The notes: generated by a model from the letters alone, not told the origin. A DNA stretch of 64,000 nt from an uncultured Saprospiraceae bacterium (GCA_937959275.1 CALGLU010000018.1:62001-126000), one strand, 5' to 3'. Counted from the first letter of the stretch, positions 41,447 through 50,543 are shown. Program-made: numbers and translations.

Positions 41447-42391
41447 ATGAAGTCAGTGAACAGCTGGCTTTTTAAAGACCCCATCCCTACTCTAGTTGAT
41501 TGTGGTGAGTATACCGCAGATTCTTGGGATACATTGAAGATGCAACTCAAAACGCATGGATTAGAAATTAAAGACATTCAAAAGATTGTCATTACTCATG
41601 CCCATGTCGATCACATGGGTATGGCGAATCAAGTCGTTCAGGAAAGTGGTGCAACGGTTTATCTTTCAGAATATGCATTCCCATGGGGTGAGCATGTCAA
41701 TGAATTATGGGCAAGCCGTAGTCAGATCATCAAAGAAACCTTTCTAAAACTGGTTGGCCCAGAATCACCCATTCATGGAATGTTTAGTACTGGGCAGTCA
41801 TTTTTTAACTCAATGCTTTCGATGTGGGAGCCGATTCCTAAGGACCATGTAGTCAAATTCGAATCTAAAGATGGTATCGATATTGGTGGTCGACACTGGG
41901 AAGTCATCTATGCCCCTGGACATTCCTCGACTCAAACAGTGTTTTTTGATAGTGACTCGCGGCATCTATTATCTGCTGATATGTTGTTAAACATTGCCCC
42001 AACTCCAGTCATTGAAATAGATCCTCTCCAGCCGGGCACCAGACAACCAGGTTTGCCTAAGCTCATTGAATCCTTTAGCAACATGAAGGCACTCAATGTA
42101 TCAAAAGCTTTCCCTGGTCATTATGATGCCTTTGAAGACGTCAATGAAACAATAGATCGTCAACTGAAGCGCATCGAAATGAGGACACAGCACTGTTACA
42201 CATTAATCAAGGAAGGCAGTCATGACTACAATAGCTTATTCCTCAATATGTATCCCAATCGGATACATTTTCCGGCACTCGTGATGATGATTGGATACTT
42301 AGACGTGTTAGAAGAGCGAGGCTTAATTTCAAAAGAAAAAGATGAGCAGGGGATTTTTCGATTTGAAGCTTTACCTCATCAGAGCTTTTAA
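41447..42391 (+). CDS. MBL-fold metallo-hydrolase
   Basis: About 314 residues from the ATG at 41447 (a TTG at 41441 is also in frame). Metallo-beta-lactamase fold: THAHVDHMG supplies three zinc ligands and the catalytic Asp, then APGHSSTQTVFF, SADMLL and FPGHYDAF. A C-terminal helical domain is present, as in glyoxalase II-like and multi-purpose hydrolases. The family's usual first strand (IEPIQIQLPEVL) is encoded upstream of any ATG, GTG or TTG, see findings. Confidence 0.85.
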   Translation: MKSVNSWLFKDPIPTLVDCGEYTADSWDTLKMQLKTHGLEIKDIQKIVITHAHVDHMGMANQVVQESGATVYLSEYAFPWGEHVNELWASRSQIIKETFLKLVGPESPIHGMFSTGQSFFNSMLSMWEPIPKDHVVKFESKDGIDIGGRHWEVIYAPGHSSTQTVFFDSDSRHLLSADMLLNIAPTPVIEIDPLQPGTRQPGLPKLIESFSNMKALNVSKAFPGHYDAFEDVNETIDRQLKRIEMRTQHCYTLIKEGSHDYNSLFLNMYPNRIHFPALVMMIGYLDVLEERGLISKEKDEQGIFRFEALPHQSF

Positions 42392-42471
42392 CTTTTTTGA
42401 ACCACATAGGAAGATAGACTCATAGATGTCCTTACTACTTGGAGAGCCACATTACAACAACTTTACTCAAA

Positions 42472-44223
42472 TCACTTTATAATTTGAAGAATATTCATCT
42501 CACTATAGGTGTTACTTACAATATTGATATAATGTGTACCAGCACCTAGCGTACTAATATCAATTGTCACAGGACCATTAGATTGGCCAATCGACTGCAC
42601 TGGCACCAAACTACTATTCAATATATCGATCGTCACATCTGTAAACGTCCCATCTACTGTAATAAACTGAGGCGTTGGGTCATATAAGATCTCAATACAA
42701 ACTGGTGACACTTGGAAATTAACATCTCCAGGTACGATTGTGCCTGTATATTCGTCAGCGCCCATATCAATCGATGAAAATATCACTCTGGCATCACCAT
42801 CAAAATCTGTGGTCCCATTAAAATAATTAGTAAATCCTTTGTCGACCGCTGGCGAAGTTACACTCAAATGCAAATCAAAAATTGATAGATCGACAAGCTG
42901 CGGATCTGCATACATCGAATTTTGCTCTAGCGATGTAGCTGCTTGATACCCTGCTAAGGTGGTATAGATCGTGCCGCCAAACTCCCATTCAGGTGTTCCA
43001 GGATTCGTCATCAGATAGTACATATTGTAATCCATGACTAAGCCAGGCGAATTGACATTATCTTCATACACCAACAAATTATCTTGATTTGTCGATAGAA
43101 TAATATTGTTACCGACTGTTGTAAACTCTGTATATGATAGATTGACATCGCCAGTTGTACCTGCTAGGCCGCCCAATAATTTATCATTATTATAAAGGGT
43201 ATTATTAACAATACTAGCAGCAACAACTTTACCTGAACCAGTAGGATAATCAAAGCCGCCTATGGATAAACCTGAATCATCATTGTTATAAATGAAATTA
43301 TTTTGCACGGTGACAACAAAAGATGTGAAGCCAACATTCTCACAACCTACTTCTATGCCCCATTGGTTATCATACACCAAATTAGATTCTATAAATATAT
43401 CAGAAGCTCCATCTGAATAGATCCCAGCGGCTGTCGCATAGGGAGATTTACAATTATACACTTCATTATTTGTAATAAAACCGCCGCGCGCATAGTCATT
43501 CCCCACTGGTCCTGTTCCTTCACCACCAATAATATCGATTCCAATATTATTGATATTAAAGACTTTATTTCGCTTGACCTCAAATCGATCGACATAGCCA
43601 TTAATCGCTAAGCCTTCGCTACAGCCAACATTGCAATCATGTATCTGGTTATTTTCTATCACGAGGTCTGCAATAGCATTTGTACTTGTACCGTATACGA
43701 TGAGCGGTTGGCTGTTCATATTAGGACAGGGACTTGTATTTACTGCACTTGCGTAGCTTATATTATATATCTCATTATTACGAATTGTAATCCCTTGGCA
43801 ATCTCCTTCTATTAATATGCCTTGTGCATCATTTTGGATATTATCTCGAATCACCAAACCATCAATAATAATGTAGTCTTGATCAAAAATCGCAAGCATC
43901 GCATCTAATGCCGTCGTTGTACCAGTACCATCGATGATCGCAGGAGTTCCATCAAAATTGGTTAATGTAATTGGATTACTACTCGTCCCAGATACAAATA
44001 TTTCTATTTTCTCATTGTATTCACCTCCTAAAATGTTGACCGTTGCTCCTGGTCCAATGTTATCAACTGCATATTGTATGGTCCGCCAAGCAGAAGCGAC
44101 TGTCAGTCCAGTGTTCGCGTTATTGCCACTTGTTGATACATAATAATTTTGTGCCAGTCCGCTCCCTGTAACAGAAAAACAGATTAAAATGACTATGAAC
44201 TTCATGCTTGTTAATTTCTCCAT
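42472..44223 (-). CDS. Secreted right-handed beta-helix protein with choice-of-anchor Q domain
   Basis: 583 residues. Signal peptide within the first 25 residues (ending GSGLAQ); Met7 is an alternative start. The body is a parallel beta-helix (repeated IxxNxIxxN patterns such as IENNQIHDC and VQNNFIYNND), a fold used by polysaccharide lyases and adhesins. It is followed by LHLSVTSPAVDKG and MGADEYTG, the pattern of the choice-of-anchor Q segment. The last ~90 residues form a beta-rich domain ending EMNILQIIK, like a T9SS sorting tail. No catalytic site was identified. Confidence 0.82.
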   Translation of the reverse strand: MEKLTSMKFIVILICFSVTGSGLAQNYYVSTSGNNANTGLTVASAWRTIQYAVDNIGPGATVNILGGEYNEKIEIFVSGTSSNPITLTNFDGTPAIIDGTGTTTALDAMLAIFDQDYIIIDGLVIRDNIQNDAQGILIEGDCQGITIRNNEIYNISYASAVNTSPCPNMNSQPLIVYGTSTNAIADLVIENNQIHDCNVGCSEGLAINGYVDRFEVKRNKVFNINNIGIDIIGGEGTGPVGNDYARGGFITNNEVYNCKSPYATAAGIYSDGASDIFIESNLVYDNQWGIEVGCENVGFTSFVVTVQNNFIYNNDDSGLSIGGFDYPTGSGKVVAASIVNNTLYNNDKLLGGLAGTTGDVNLSYTEFTTVGNNIILSTNQDNLLVYEDNVNSPGLVMDYNMYYLMTNPGTPEWEFGGTIYTTLAGYQAATSLEQNSMYADPQLVDLSIFDLHLSVTSPAVDKGFTNYFNGTTDFDGDARVIFSSIDMGADEYTGTIVPGDVNFQVSPVCIEILYDPTPQFITVDGTFTDVTIDILNSSLVPVQSIGQSNGPVTIDISTLGAGTHYINIVSNTYSEMNILQIIK

Positions 44224-44427
44224 ACTGCTAAGATTACGAATGAATAGATGTCTACCCTACCCAGGGATATTTATGAGGTGTAAATTTTAAATAATTAGAG
44301 CATAAATCGGATCAACACATCTGCCATATGCCTTAAATTTTCACTTTTCAATAGACTTAATACCTGATTACATAAGTCTAATCAAAGTTAATTACCAAGT
44401 TACAATATATTATGTACTAAAACGACG

Positions 44428-44435
44428 TACCTTTG
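44428..44435 (+). promoter_or_regulatory. -7 box of the ABC-F gene
   Basis: TACCTTTG, exact TANNTTTG match, followed by CAGCTCAAAATTTTGA with a palindromic TCAAAATTTTGA. The 14-base stretch TACCTTTGCAGCTC is identical to the rpsL promoter start region. Confidence 0.6.
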
Positions 44436-44455
44436 CAGCTCAAAATTTTGAACAT

Positions 44456-46093
44456 ATGATATCGGTGCGTAATCTAAGTGTCCAATTTGGCAAGCGAGTC
44501 CTCTTTGATGATGTGAATGTCGAATTTACTCAAGGCAACTGCTATGGCATTATTGGTGCTAATGGTGCTGGTAAGTCAACATTCATGAAAATTTTGTCTG
44601 GTCAAGATGAAGCGACAGGTGGAACAATAGAGTTAGAACCAGGCAATCGAATGGCTGTACTCCAACAAAACCACTTCGAATTCGAGGAGTTTCAGGTATT
44701 GGAGACTGTCATTATGGGCCATAAGGAGATGTATAAAATCATGAAAGAAAAGAATGATATTTATATGAATCCTGACGCCACAGAAGCAGAAGGCTTAAAA
44801 GCAGCTGAGCTGGAAAATGAGTTTGGTGAGATGGGAGGCTGGGAAGCTGACAGTAGCGCAGGTGAATTATTATCCAATATGGGAGTGCCGGTTGATCTGC
44901 ACCATAAAACAATGAAGGAACTTAATGGTCAACAAAAAGTCAAAGTTCTTCTTGCTCAAGCTTTATTTGGCAATCCTGATTTACTTCTTCTTGATGAGCC
45001 TACCAATGATTTAGATGCGCGAACTGTCACTTGGTTAGCAGATTTTTTAGCTGGTTATAAAAATACAGTTATTTGTGTCTCTCACGACAGATACTTCCTC
45101 GATATGATCTGTACACATGTTGTTGATATTGACTTTTCCCAAATCAAGATTTACTCTGGTAACTATACATTCTGGTATGAATCAAGTCAATTGATGCTTC
45201 AGCAAATGACGAACAAGAATAAGAAGGTCGAGCAAAAGAGAAAGGAGATGCAGGAGTTCATCCAGCGTTTCTCAGCCAACGCGTCTAAGTCAAAACAGGC
45301 TACAAGTCGTAAGAAAGCACTAGCAAAATTAAACCTGGATGACATCAAACCATCGACGAGAAAATACCCATTCATTCACTTTAACCCCGAACGTGAAGTC
45401 GGTGATCAGCTCTTAAAGCTTGATAACCTTAGCTATACAACGTCTGAGGGTGAAGTGCTGTTTTCAGGGGTGAATTTCACAATGAATCGAAATGAAAAGA
45501 TCGCGCTGATCAGTAGAGAGTCAACAGCACAAACAGCCTTTTACCAGATTCTAGCAGGTGATTTAGAGCAAAGCACAGGTACGATCGAATGGGGTCAAAC
45601 AATCAGCAAGGCTTACTTACCTACAGATAATGAAGCTTTCTTTAGCAATGCCCAAGACCTCCAATTAATTGATTGGCTTCGTCAATTTTCAGAAGACAAA
45701 GACGAACAATTTATCCGTGGATTTTTGGGTCGGATGTTATTCTCAGGTGAGGAAGTCTTTAAAAAATCAAGTGTTCTTTCAGGAGGCGAAAAGGTGAGAT
45801 GCATGTTATCCAGAATGATGTTGGCGCATCCTAACTTCTTGTTACTTGACGAGCCAACAAATCACTTAGATCTTGAATCCATTACAGCCTTGAATAATTC
45901 ACTTAAAGAATTTCCAGGTAGCCTTATTATGAGCTCTCATGATCACGAGTTACTCAATACATCTTGTAATCGAATTATAGAAATCCATCCAAATGGCATC
46001 ATCGATCAATTGATGAGCTATAATGATTATGTGAGGTCAGAGAAAGTGATTGCGAAGCGTAAGGAGTTGGCTGGGGTGGCTGAGGCAGTTTAG
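44456..46093 (+). CDS. ABC-F family ATPase (ribosome-associated type)
   Basis: 545 residues with two ATP-binding cassettes and no membrane segments, the ABC-F layout of soluble factors acting at the ribosomal E site. Cassette 1: Walker A GANGAGKST (34-42), degenerate signature LNGQQ, Walker B LLLLDEPTND. The linker (about 245-305) is Lys-rich and helical (PtIM-like). Cassette 2: the Walker A position reads SRESTAQTAF with no Lys, but signature LSGGEKVR, Walker B LLLDEPTNHLD and SSHDHE are intact. Overall closest to the YbiT-like group by my reading. The promoter is ribosomal-type, which fits a translation role. Confidence 0.85.
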   Translation: MISVRNLSVQFGKRVLFDDVNVEFTQGNCYGIIGANGAGKSTFMKILSGQDEATGGTIELEPGNRMAVLQQNHFEFEEFQVLETVIMGHKEMYKIMKEKNDIYMNPDATEAEGLKAAELENEFGEMGGWEADSSAGELLSNMGVPVDLHHKTMKELNGQQKVKVLLAQALFGNPDLLLLDEPTNDLDARTVTWLADFLAGYKNTVICVSHDRYFLDMICTHVVDIDFSQIKIYSGNYTFWYESSQLMLQQMTNKNKKVEQKRKEMQEFIQRFSANASKSKQATSRKKALAKLNLDDIKPSTRKYPFIHFNPEREVGDQLLKLDNLSYTTSEGEVLFSGVNFTMNRNEKIALISRESTAQTAFYQILAGDLEQSTGTIEWGQTISKAYLPTDNEAFFSNAQDLQLIDWLRQFSEDKDEQFIRGFLGRMLFSGEEVFKKSSVLSGGEKVRCMLSRMMLAHPNFLLLDEPTNHLDLESITALNNSLKEFPGSLIMSSHDHELLNTSCNRIIEIHPNGIIDQLMSYNDYVRSEKVIAKRKELAGVAEAV

Positions 46094-46105
46094 GTGCCCT
46101 TGGCA

Positions 46106-46154
46106 GTGTTGGGTGTTGAGTGTTGATTGTTGAGTGTTGAATGTTGGGTGAGTG
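46106..46154. repeat. Heptamer repeat GTGTTGA (family 1)
   Basis: Seven consecutive 7-bp units close to GTGTTGA right after the ABC-F stop. Further imperfect 7-bp units of the CTATNGA type follow near 46280-46335. No gene lies between 46094 and 46374. Confidence 0.85.
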
Positions 46155-46374
46155 CAAAGTTGATAGGTATCTCAGACATTCATTCCTTTCTGAAAACCAT
46201 AAAACCAAAGACCAAGAATGGGAAATATCAATCTAAGGTACTACATAGTGGATAATGGATAGGAATTAGTTCGACGTTTTTCAGACCATAGACCATAGTT
46301 TACTGACTTGAATCATCTATAGGCTATCGACCATCTACTTTTAAATTATAATTTCCAAATAGATTCTATTCATA

Positions 46375-48090
46375 TCACAATGAATAACTTAGACTCAAGC
46401 CTACTTGATATTGCTGTGATCTGACTTTATAATTTTGATCTTCATAGATATTGAACAAAGGTCTTGCGAATCTAGACTGAATGCCTAATTTAAGTGCCTT
46501 TGTCAAACTGTATTCAATCGCCAAATTTGCAGTGGTCGCCGCATTGTATACTCTGAACGGCTGACTCGTTAATTCTGCTGCAGCGACACTCGCCAACTCT
46601 ACCAGCTCGGCATCTCGATTTCCTTCTAATTGATTAACACCTGTATCGATGGTCAACAGCCGCTTTGATAACAGGAGACCTGCACCGACAAATAATTCAA
46701 ATCGAGCTGACTGAATGAATGAATACTCAATTTGAATTGGAGCTGTAAGCGTTCGATAATTATGAGCTAGATTTAATTGAATGTTATTTGTTTGAAGATT
46801 CGCAGATGTCCCCAGTACATTAAAACTGGTCGTTAATCCGCCAGCAAGTGAAGGGAGATTTTTAGTGATGACTGCCTGATAATTGGCACCCAATTCGGAG
46901 ACTTCTAATTCATCTTGATTAATAACAATCCCGTAGTCTGCATTAAAATGTGAATTATCTAAACCGATGCCAACGCCCAAAGAAAGTCGATCCGATAACT
47001 GTTTCTTTGTCATGAGTTGAACTCCAAAACTGCGATCGCCTACCAAGTCAAAATCGATGGCATTAAAACCAGTAAAATCCTCAATTACATAAGTTGAGGT
47101 CGATGCGTATGGTAGGATTTCAATTGACCATGCTCTTGGGTTTGCTTGTAGACCAAGATCCACAATTGTCATTTTATTATTCCAATAAGCGATGTCGATT
47201 TTGCTGTGTTGTGTGACTCCTAAGATAGTAGTTGGGAGAGGTAAAATGGCAATCTGTTCGTTTACTGTAGCAGTGATTTGAGGTTCGGCGGCAGTACCAA
47301 TTTCATCCTTTTCTGTCACTAAATTTGCACGATGGAAATCTTCCTTTTTAGTGTCGAAATGCGTTTGTAGCTTCGGCTGAAGACGTGCTGCGTCATTGAG
47401 TTGCGGATCCTCTGCATTCCTGTCGAATTGATTTGACACATTGGAGATATCAAGATTCAAGGGTAAATCATCAGAATCAACTTTAGAATTTGGATGCGTT
47501 GCTAACAAAACCATATTGTCATCTGAGTTAGTCTGATTACGTACAGTGGTTGAACTTGAATTGCTCAGTTCTATATGATTGGTTTCTGTGATATGAATCT
47601 TCGTGGCATTTTGGTGATGATTGATCGGAGCAGCTATAGTCGGTAGACTTGTACTGGTACTTTGGCTAGATGTTTCACTTAAACCATTTACTATCTTGGT
47701 CTTGACTTTATTAATCAAAGGATCATCTGCTTCGTTTACAGAAACAATATCCGTCGCTTTAGCAGAGCTAGAGATCTCTATATTGTTTTGATCTGTGTTT
47801 GTGCTCGCCAATCCGTTACTTTGGTTTTTAATCAATGAAGACTTAGAGCTCGAATTCAAAACTGTCGAGCTTGATGATTCCAATGGATTTGAAGTATTGA
47901 TCAAAAAGAAGGAGACTATGAAGAGACTAGCTAGAATTGAAAACAAGAAAAAGATAAATGGTTTTCGATCTGGTTTATCTTCATGCAGTGCCGCATCAAT
48001 ATTCTTCCAAACACGATCATCAGGCACGAAGGAGTCATCCCCTTCCAGGTCATTTGAAAACAGTCTGTATTTATAATTATCCTGACTCAT
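46375..48090 (-). CDS. Sigma-linked membrane protein with C-terminal beta-barrel-like domain
   Basis: 571 residues. The N-terminal ~40 residues are cytoplasm-like and contain PDDRVWKNIDAAL, like anti-sigma-type partners in this phylum. A single transmembrane helix (about 44-65, FIFFLFSILASLFIVSFFLI) is followed by ~220 residues of Ser/Asn/Thr-rich disordered sequence. The last ~260 residues have alternating strands ending GLSLSYSL, as in outer-membrane beta-barrel proteins. Its ATG overlaps the ECF sigma stop (ATGA), so they are translationally coupled. Likely an envelope sensor or regulator of that sigma factor (inference). Confidence 0.72.
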   Translation of the reverse strand: MSQDNYKYRLFSNDLEGDDSFVPDDRVWKNIDAALHEDKPDRKPFIFFLFSILASLFIVSFFLINTSNPLESSSSTVLNSSSKSSLIKNQSNGLASTNTDQNNIEISSSAKATDIVSVNEADDPLINKVKTKIVNGLSETSSQSTSTSLPTIAAPINHHQNATKIHITETNHIELSNSSSTTVRNQTNSDDNMVLLATHPNSKVDSDDLPLNLDISNVSNQFDRNAEDPQLNDAARLQPKLQTHFDTKKEDFHRANLVTEKDEIGTAAEPQITATVNEQIAILPLPTTILGVTQHSKIDIAYWNNKMTIVDLGLQANPRAWSIEILPYASTSTYVIEDFTGFNAIDFDLVGDRSFGVQLMTKKQLSDRLSLGVGIGLDNSHFNADYGIVINQDELEVSELGANYQAVITKNLPSLAGGLTTSFNVLGTSANLQTNNIQLNLAHNYRTLTAPIQIEYSFIQSARFELFVGAGLLLSKRLLTIDTGVNQLEGNRDAELVELASVAAAELTSQPFRVYNAATTANLAIEYSLTKALKLGIQSRFARPLFNIYEDQNYKVRSQQYQVGLSLSYSL

Positions 48091-48656
48091 AATTCCTGAG
48101 CACTTTTTTGGTACTTTCTAAATTTATCCGGAAACCGTGAAATCATCAACTCCTTCATTTTCTTTTTTGACTTAAACAACTGCGATTTAGAGGTGCTTTC
48201 AGTAATATGTAGCACATCTGCAATTTCAACATGTGATAGACCTTCTATAAAATATAAAATGAATACAGATCGGTAACCATCCGGTAATTCATGTAGTATC
48301 TCATAGATATCATTCAAACTCAAGCTGGACAATTTGGTCTCGTCAAACGAAGCTGTTAAATCAGAAATAACAGTTTTTAACTCGACGACTTCAAATTGCT
48401 TTTTTTGTTTTCTAAGATGCATTAAACAAGTGTTCGTCATGATTTTACGCATCCATCCCACGAGATTCCCCTTATCCACATCGAATGTATCTAAGGCCTT
48501 AAATATTTTTATAAATCCTTCTTGTAGTAGATCTTCAGCTGTATGCTTGTCTTTGACATACATCCTGCAAAGCTTAAACATAGGTATCTTATACGACTCA
48601 TAAAAGGCGCGCTGAGCTTTTCTATTCCCATCTATTAATGCAGTTAGGTCAGGCAT
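48087..48656 (-). CDS. ECF-type RNA polymerase sigma factor
   Basis: 189 residues. Region 2 (about 20-90) with AEDLLQEGFIKIFKAL and MRKIMTNTCLMHLRK; region 4 (about 125-180) with LPDGYRSVFILYFIEGLSH and a helix-turn-helix (VEIADVLHITESTSKSQLFK). No region 3, so an extracytoplasmic-function sigma factor. Upstream of, and overlapping, its membrane partner. Confidence 0.93.
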   Translation of the reverse strand: MPDLTALIDGNRKAQRAFYESYKIPMFKLCRMYVKDKHTAEDLLQEGFIKIFKALDTFDVDKGNLVGWMRKIMTNTCLMHLRKQKKQFEVVELKTVISDLTASFDETKLSSLSLNDIYEILHELPDGYRSVFILYFIEGLSHVEIADVLHITESTSKSQLFKSKKKMKELMISRFPDKFRKYQKSAQEL

Positions 48657-49061
48657 ATTTTGTAGATAAGGGTCTTATTTCATCCTATACATTTTCTATA
48701 ACAAACTATTCGCTGAATGGTTGGAAAACCTCACTTGCTTGTAAAATTCTGTGGTTTTGGCCAACGATCCAGTTTTATTCAGGTCCATCAATAGTATATA
48801 TGTGTTATTTTTTGGAGGGTTGCCTGGGATTGGTTTTTTATTCGATAGTCGATGGGCTAAAATCTATTGATCGTCAATAATTAAACGTCTATCAGTCCAT
48901 AGATTGTCGATATTCTATGGACCAGAGACAGTCAGTAGATTGTTCATCACCCATCGATTGCTTGAATCATCCATCGACTATTTTTTCATTTTGATTATAA
49001 ATTCGATTTTGCTTTGCTTATTTTGAATTTAGTTATTTTTTTGGTTAAATAATGATCGTAT
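48657..49061. other. Gap upstream of the sigma gene with heptamer-like repeats
   Basis: No gene is seen. The part from about 48843 to 48985 is made of decayed 7-bp units of the CTATNGA/CCATCGA kind (words GATAGTCGATG, CTATGGACC, CCATCGAT, CCATCGACTA). Confidence 0.6.
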
Positions 49062-50129
49062 ATGAACACTAATAATTTTCCAAAACTACACAATGCAGCG
49101 TGGCCCGGTGTGGTTGGGAAGGGAGATGACGCAGAGCCAGCTATTCCATTAGAGACGATGCTTAGCATGACTGCAAAGGCAGATATTGAAGGCGTCAGAT
49201 TTGATGGCGTTGACTTGTTTTTATCAGACCCACACATTAGCATTGATAGCAGTTTGGATGACATCAAGCGACTAGTCGATCTTGTGGCTGGACATGATTT
49301 GGTCGTGGGTAGCGTCGTGGCACCTGTTTGGGCGGATACTGGTGGTGGGTCAGCGATGGGTAGTCAAGATGAGCGGGATCGTTTTGTGATACAAGTGCGT
49401 AAGGCCTGTCAGATCGCGAAGTGGTTGCGGGACTTGGGGATGCGGGAGCATGGCATTGTGCGGATCGATTCGTCTGTCGATCCAGCGAGTTGGGATGCGG
49501 ATCCTGTTGGGAATACGGCCTTGATTGCGCAGACCTTTCGTGAGGCATGTGATGTGGCGGCGGACTTTGGGGAGCGCTTAGCAGCTGAGGGTGAGATCTG
49601 TTGGGGTGGGATGCATGGCTGGCGATCTATGCTCAATACGCTAGAATCTGTAGATCGGCCTAACATTGGATTTCAGGCAGATATGGCGCATACCCTACTC
49701 TATCTATTGGGATATAACAAGCAAGATGAGCGGATATTGGCGGATGACTTTGAGTGGGAGGATCGGGAGGCCTTGACAGGTGGATTGATTCAGCTCACTG
49801 ATGCGATGAGGCCGTGGACGATTGATTTTCATGTTGCGCAGAACGATGGGACGGTACATGGTTCTGGTTCGCATGATAAGACGGGGCGGCATTGTCAAGC
49901 GAATGATCCGAATGGGAAGCTCGATATAGCTGTGGATGCGGGTCATTGGTTGAGAGATACTACCGGCGAGCTCACCAAATCGATCAAACATATTTGTTGG
50001 GATGGCTGCATGTTTTCAAATGAGGTGATGATGAAGCAGCAGACGTGGAATGATGTTTTGGGTGCTATGATTGGGGTGCGGGAGAGGCATGGGTGGTTTG
50101 CTCCTGATAGTCGCAGTGTTGAGTTTTGA
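49062..50129 (+). CDS. Sugar phosphate isomerase/epimerase-like TIM-barrel protein
   Basis: 355 residues of the xylose-isomerase-like TIM-barrel type, suggested by GVRFDGVDLFL, metal-ligand-like Glu in GEICWGGMHGW, FQADMAHTLLYLLG and TIDFHVAQNDG followed by HDKTGRHC. No signal peptide. The substrate is unknown. The DNA is clearly GC-richer than its neighbours (36 of 60 bases G or C in 49441-49500, against 22 of 60 in eno at 9961-10020), a possible sign of recent acquisition. Its last four codons (SVEF) and stop are made of GTGTTGA/GTTTTGA repeat units. Confidence 0.8.
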   Translation: MNTNNFPKLHNAAWPGVVGKGDDAEPAIPLETMLSMTAKADIEGVRFDGVDLFLSDPHISIDSSLDDIKRLVDLVAGHDLVVGSVVAPVWADTGGGSAMGSQDERDRFVIQVRKACQIAKWLRDLGMREHGIVRIDSSVDPASWDADPVGNTALIAQTFREACDVAADFGERLAAEGEICWGGMHGWRSMLNTLESVDRPNIGFQADMAHTLLYLLGYNKQDERILADDFEWEDREALTGGLIQLTDAMRPWTIDFHVAQNDGTVHGSGSHDKTGRHCQANDPNGKLDIAVDAGHWLRDTTGELTKSIKHICWDGCMFSNEVMMKQQTWNDVLGAMIGVRERHGWFAPDSRSVEF

Positions 50130-50215
50130 GTGTTGAGTTTTGAGTTGGTGCTTGGATCAGAAGCTGGAAGTTGGAAGGTGGAAGGTGGAAGCGGAAGATG
50201 GAAGGGGGAAGGTGG
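50116..50215. repeat. Heptamer repeats GTGTTGA then AGGTGGA
   Basis: 50116-50143 is four GTGTTGA/GTTTTGA units that include the stop codon of the TIM-barrel gene. 50162-50215 is a second family, AGNTGGA, eight units with one 6-bp unit. Confidence 0.9.
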
Positions 50216-50217
50216 TG

Positions 50218-50543
50218 GTCTAAGATTATCAATTTTGAAAATTAAAGTCAAATCATGCGAATCCTGAAATCCGGTGAATCATGGTTCAGACAGTTGAGCA
50301 AGGAAGCTGGAAGGTAGAAGTGAGAAGATGGAAGGTGATGGTCTAAGATTAACAATTTTGAAAATTAAAATCAAATCATGCGAATCTCGAAATCCTGTGA
50401 ATCATGGTTTAGACAGTTGAGCAAGGAAGTTGGAAGGTGGAAGTTGGAAGTCGGAAGGTGGAAGCGGAAGATGGAAGATGGAAGGTGGTGGTCTAAGATT
50501 AACAATTTTGAAAATTAAAGTCAAATCATGCGAATCCCGAAAT
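50218..50543. repeat. Compound satellite: 87-bp core plus AGNTGGA heptamers, three copies
   Basis: The core starting GTCTAAGATTA occurs at 50218, 50341 and 50491. It holds CAATTTTGAAAATTAAA, AATCATGCG and, in copies 1 and 2, GAATCATGGTT and AGACAGTTGAGCAAGG. Cores are separated by runs of AGNTGGA heptamers of different length (50305-50340, 50428-50488), so spacing is 123 and 150 bp. Copy 3 is cut after about 53 bp. Confidence 0.9.

Noticed and set aside
50218-50543. Possible CRISPR array
   Set aside because: Only three long diverged cores with repetitive spacers of heptamers; no 25-40 bp exact repeats, no unique spacers and no cas genes.
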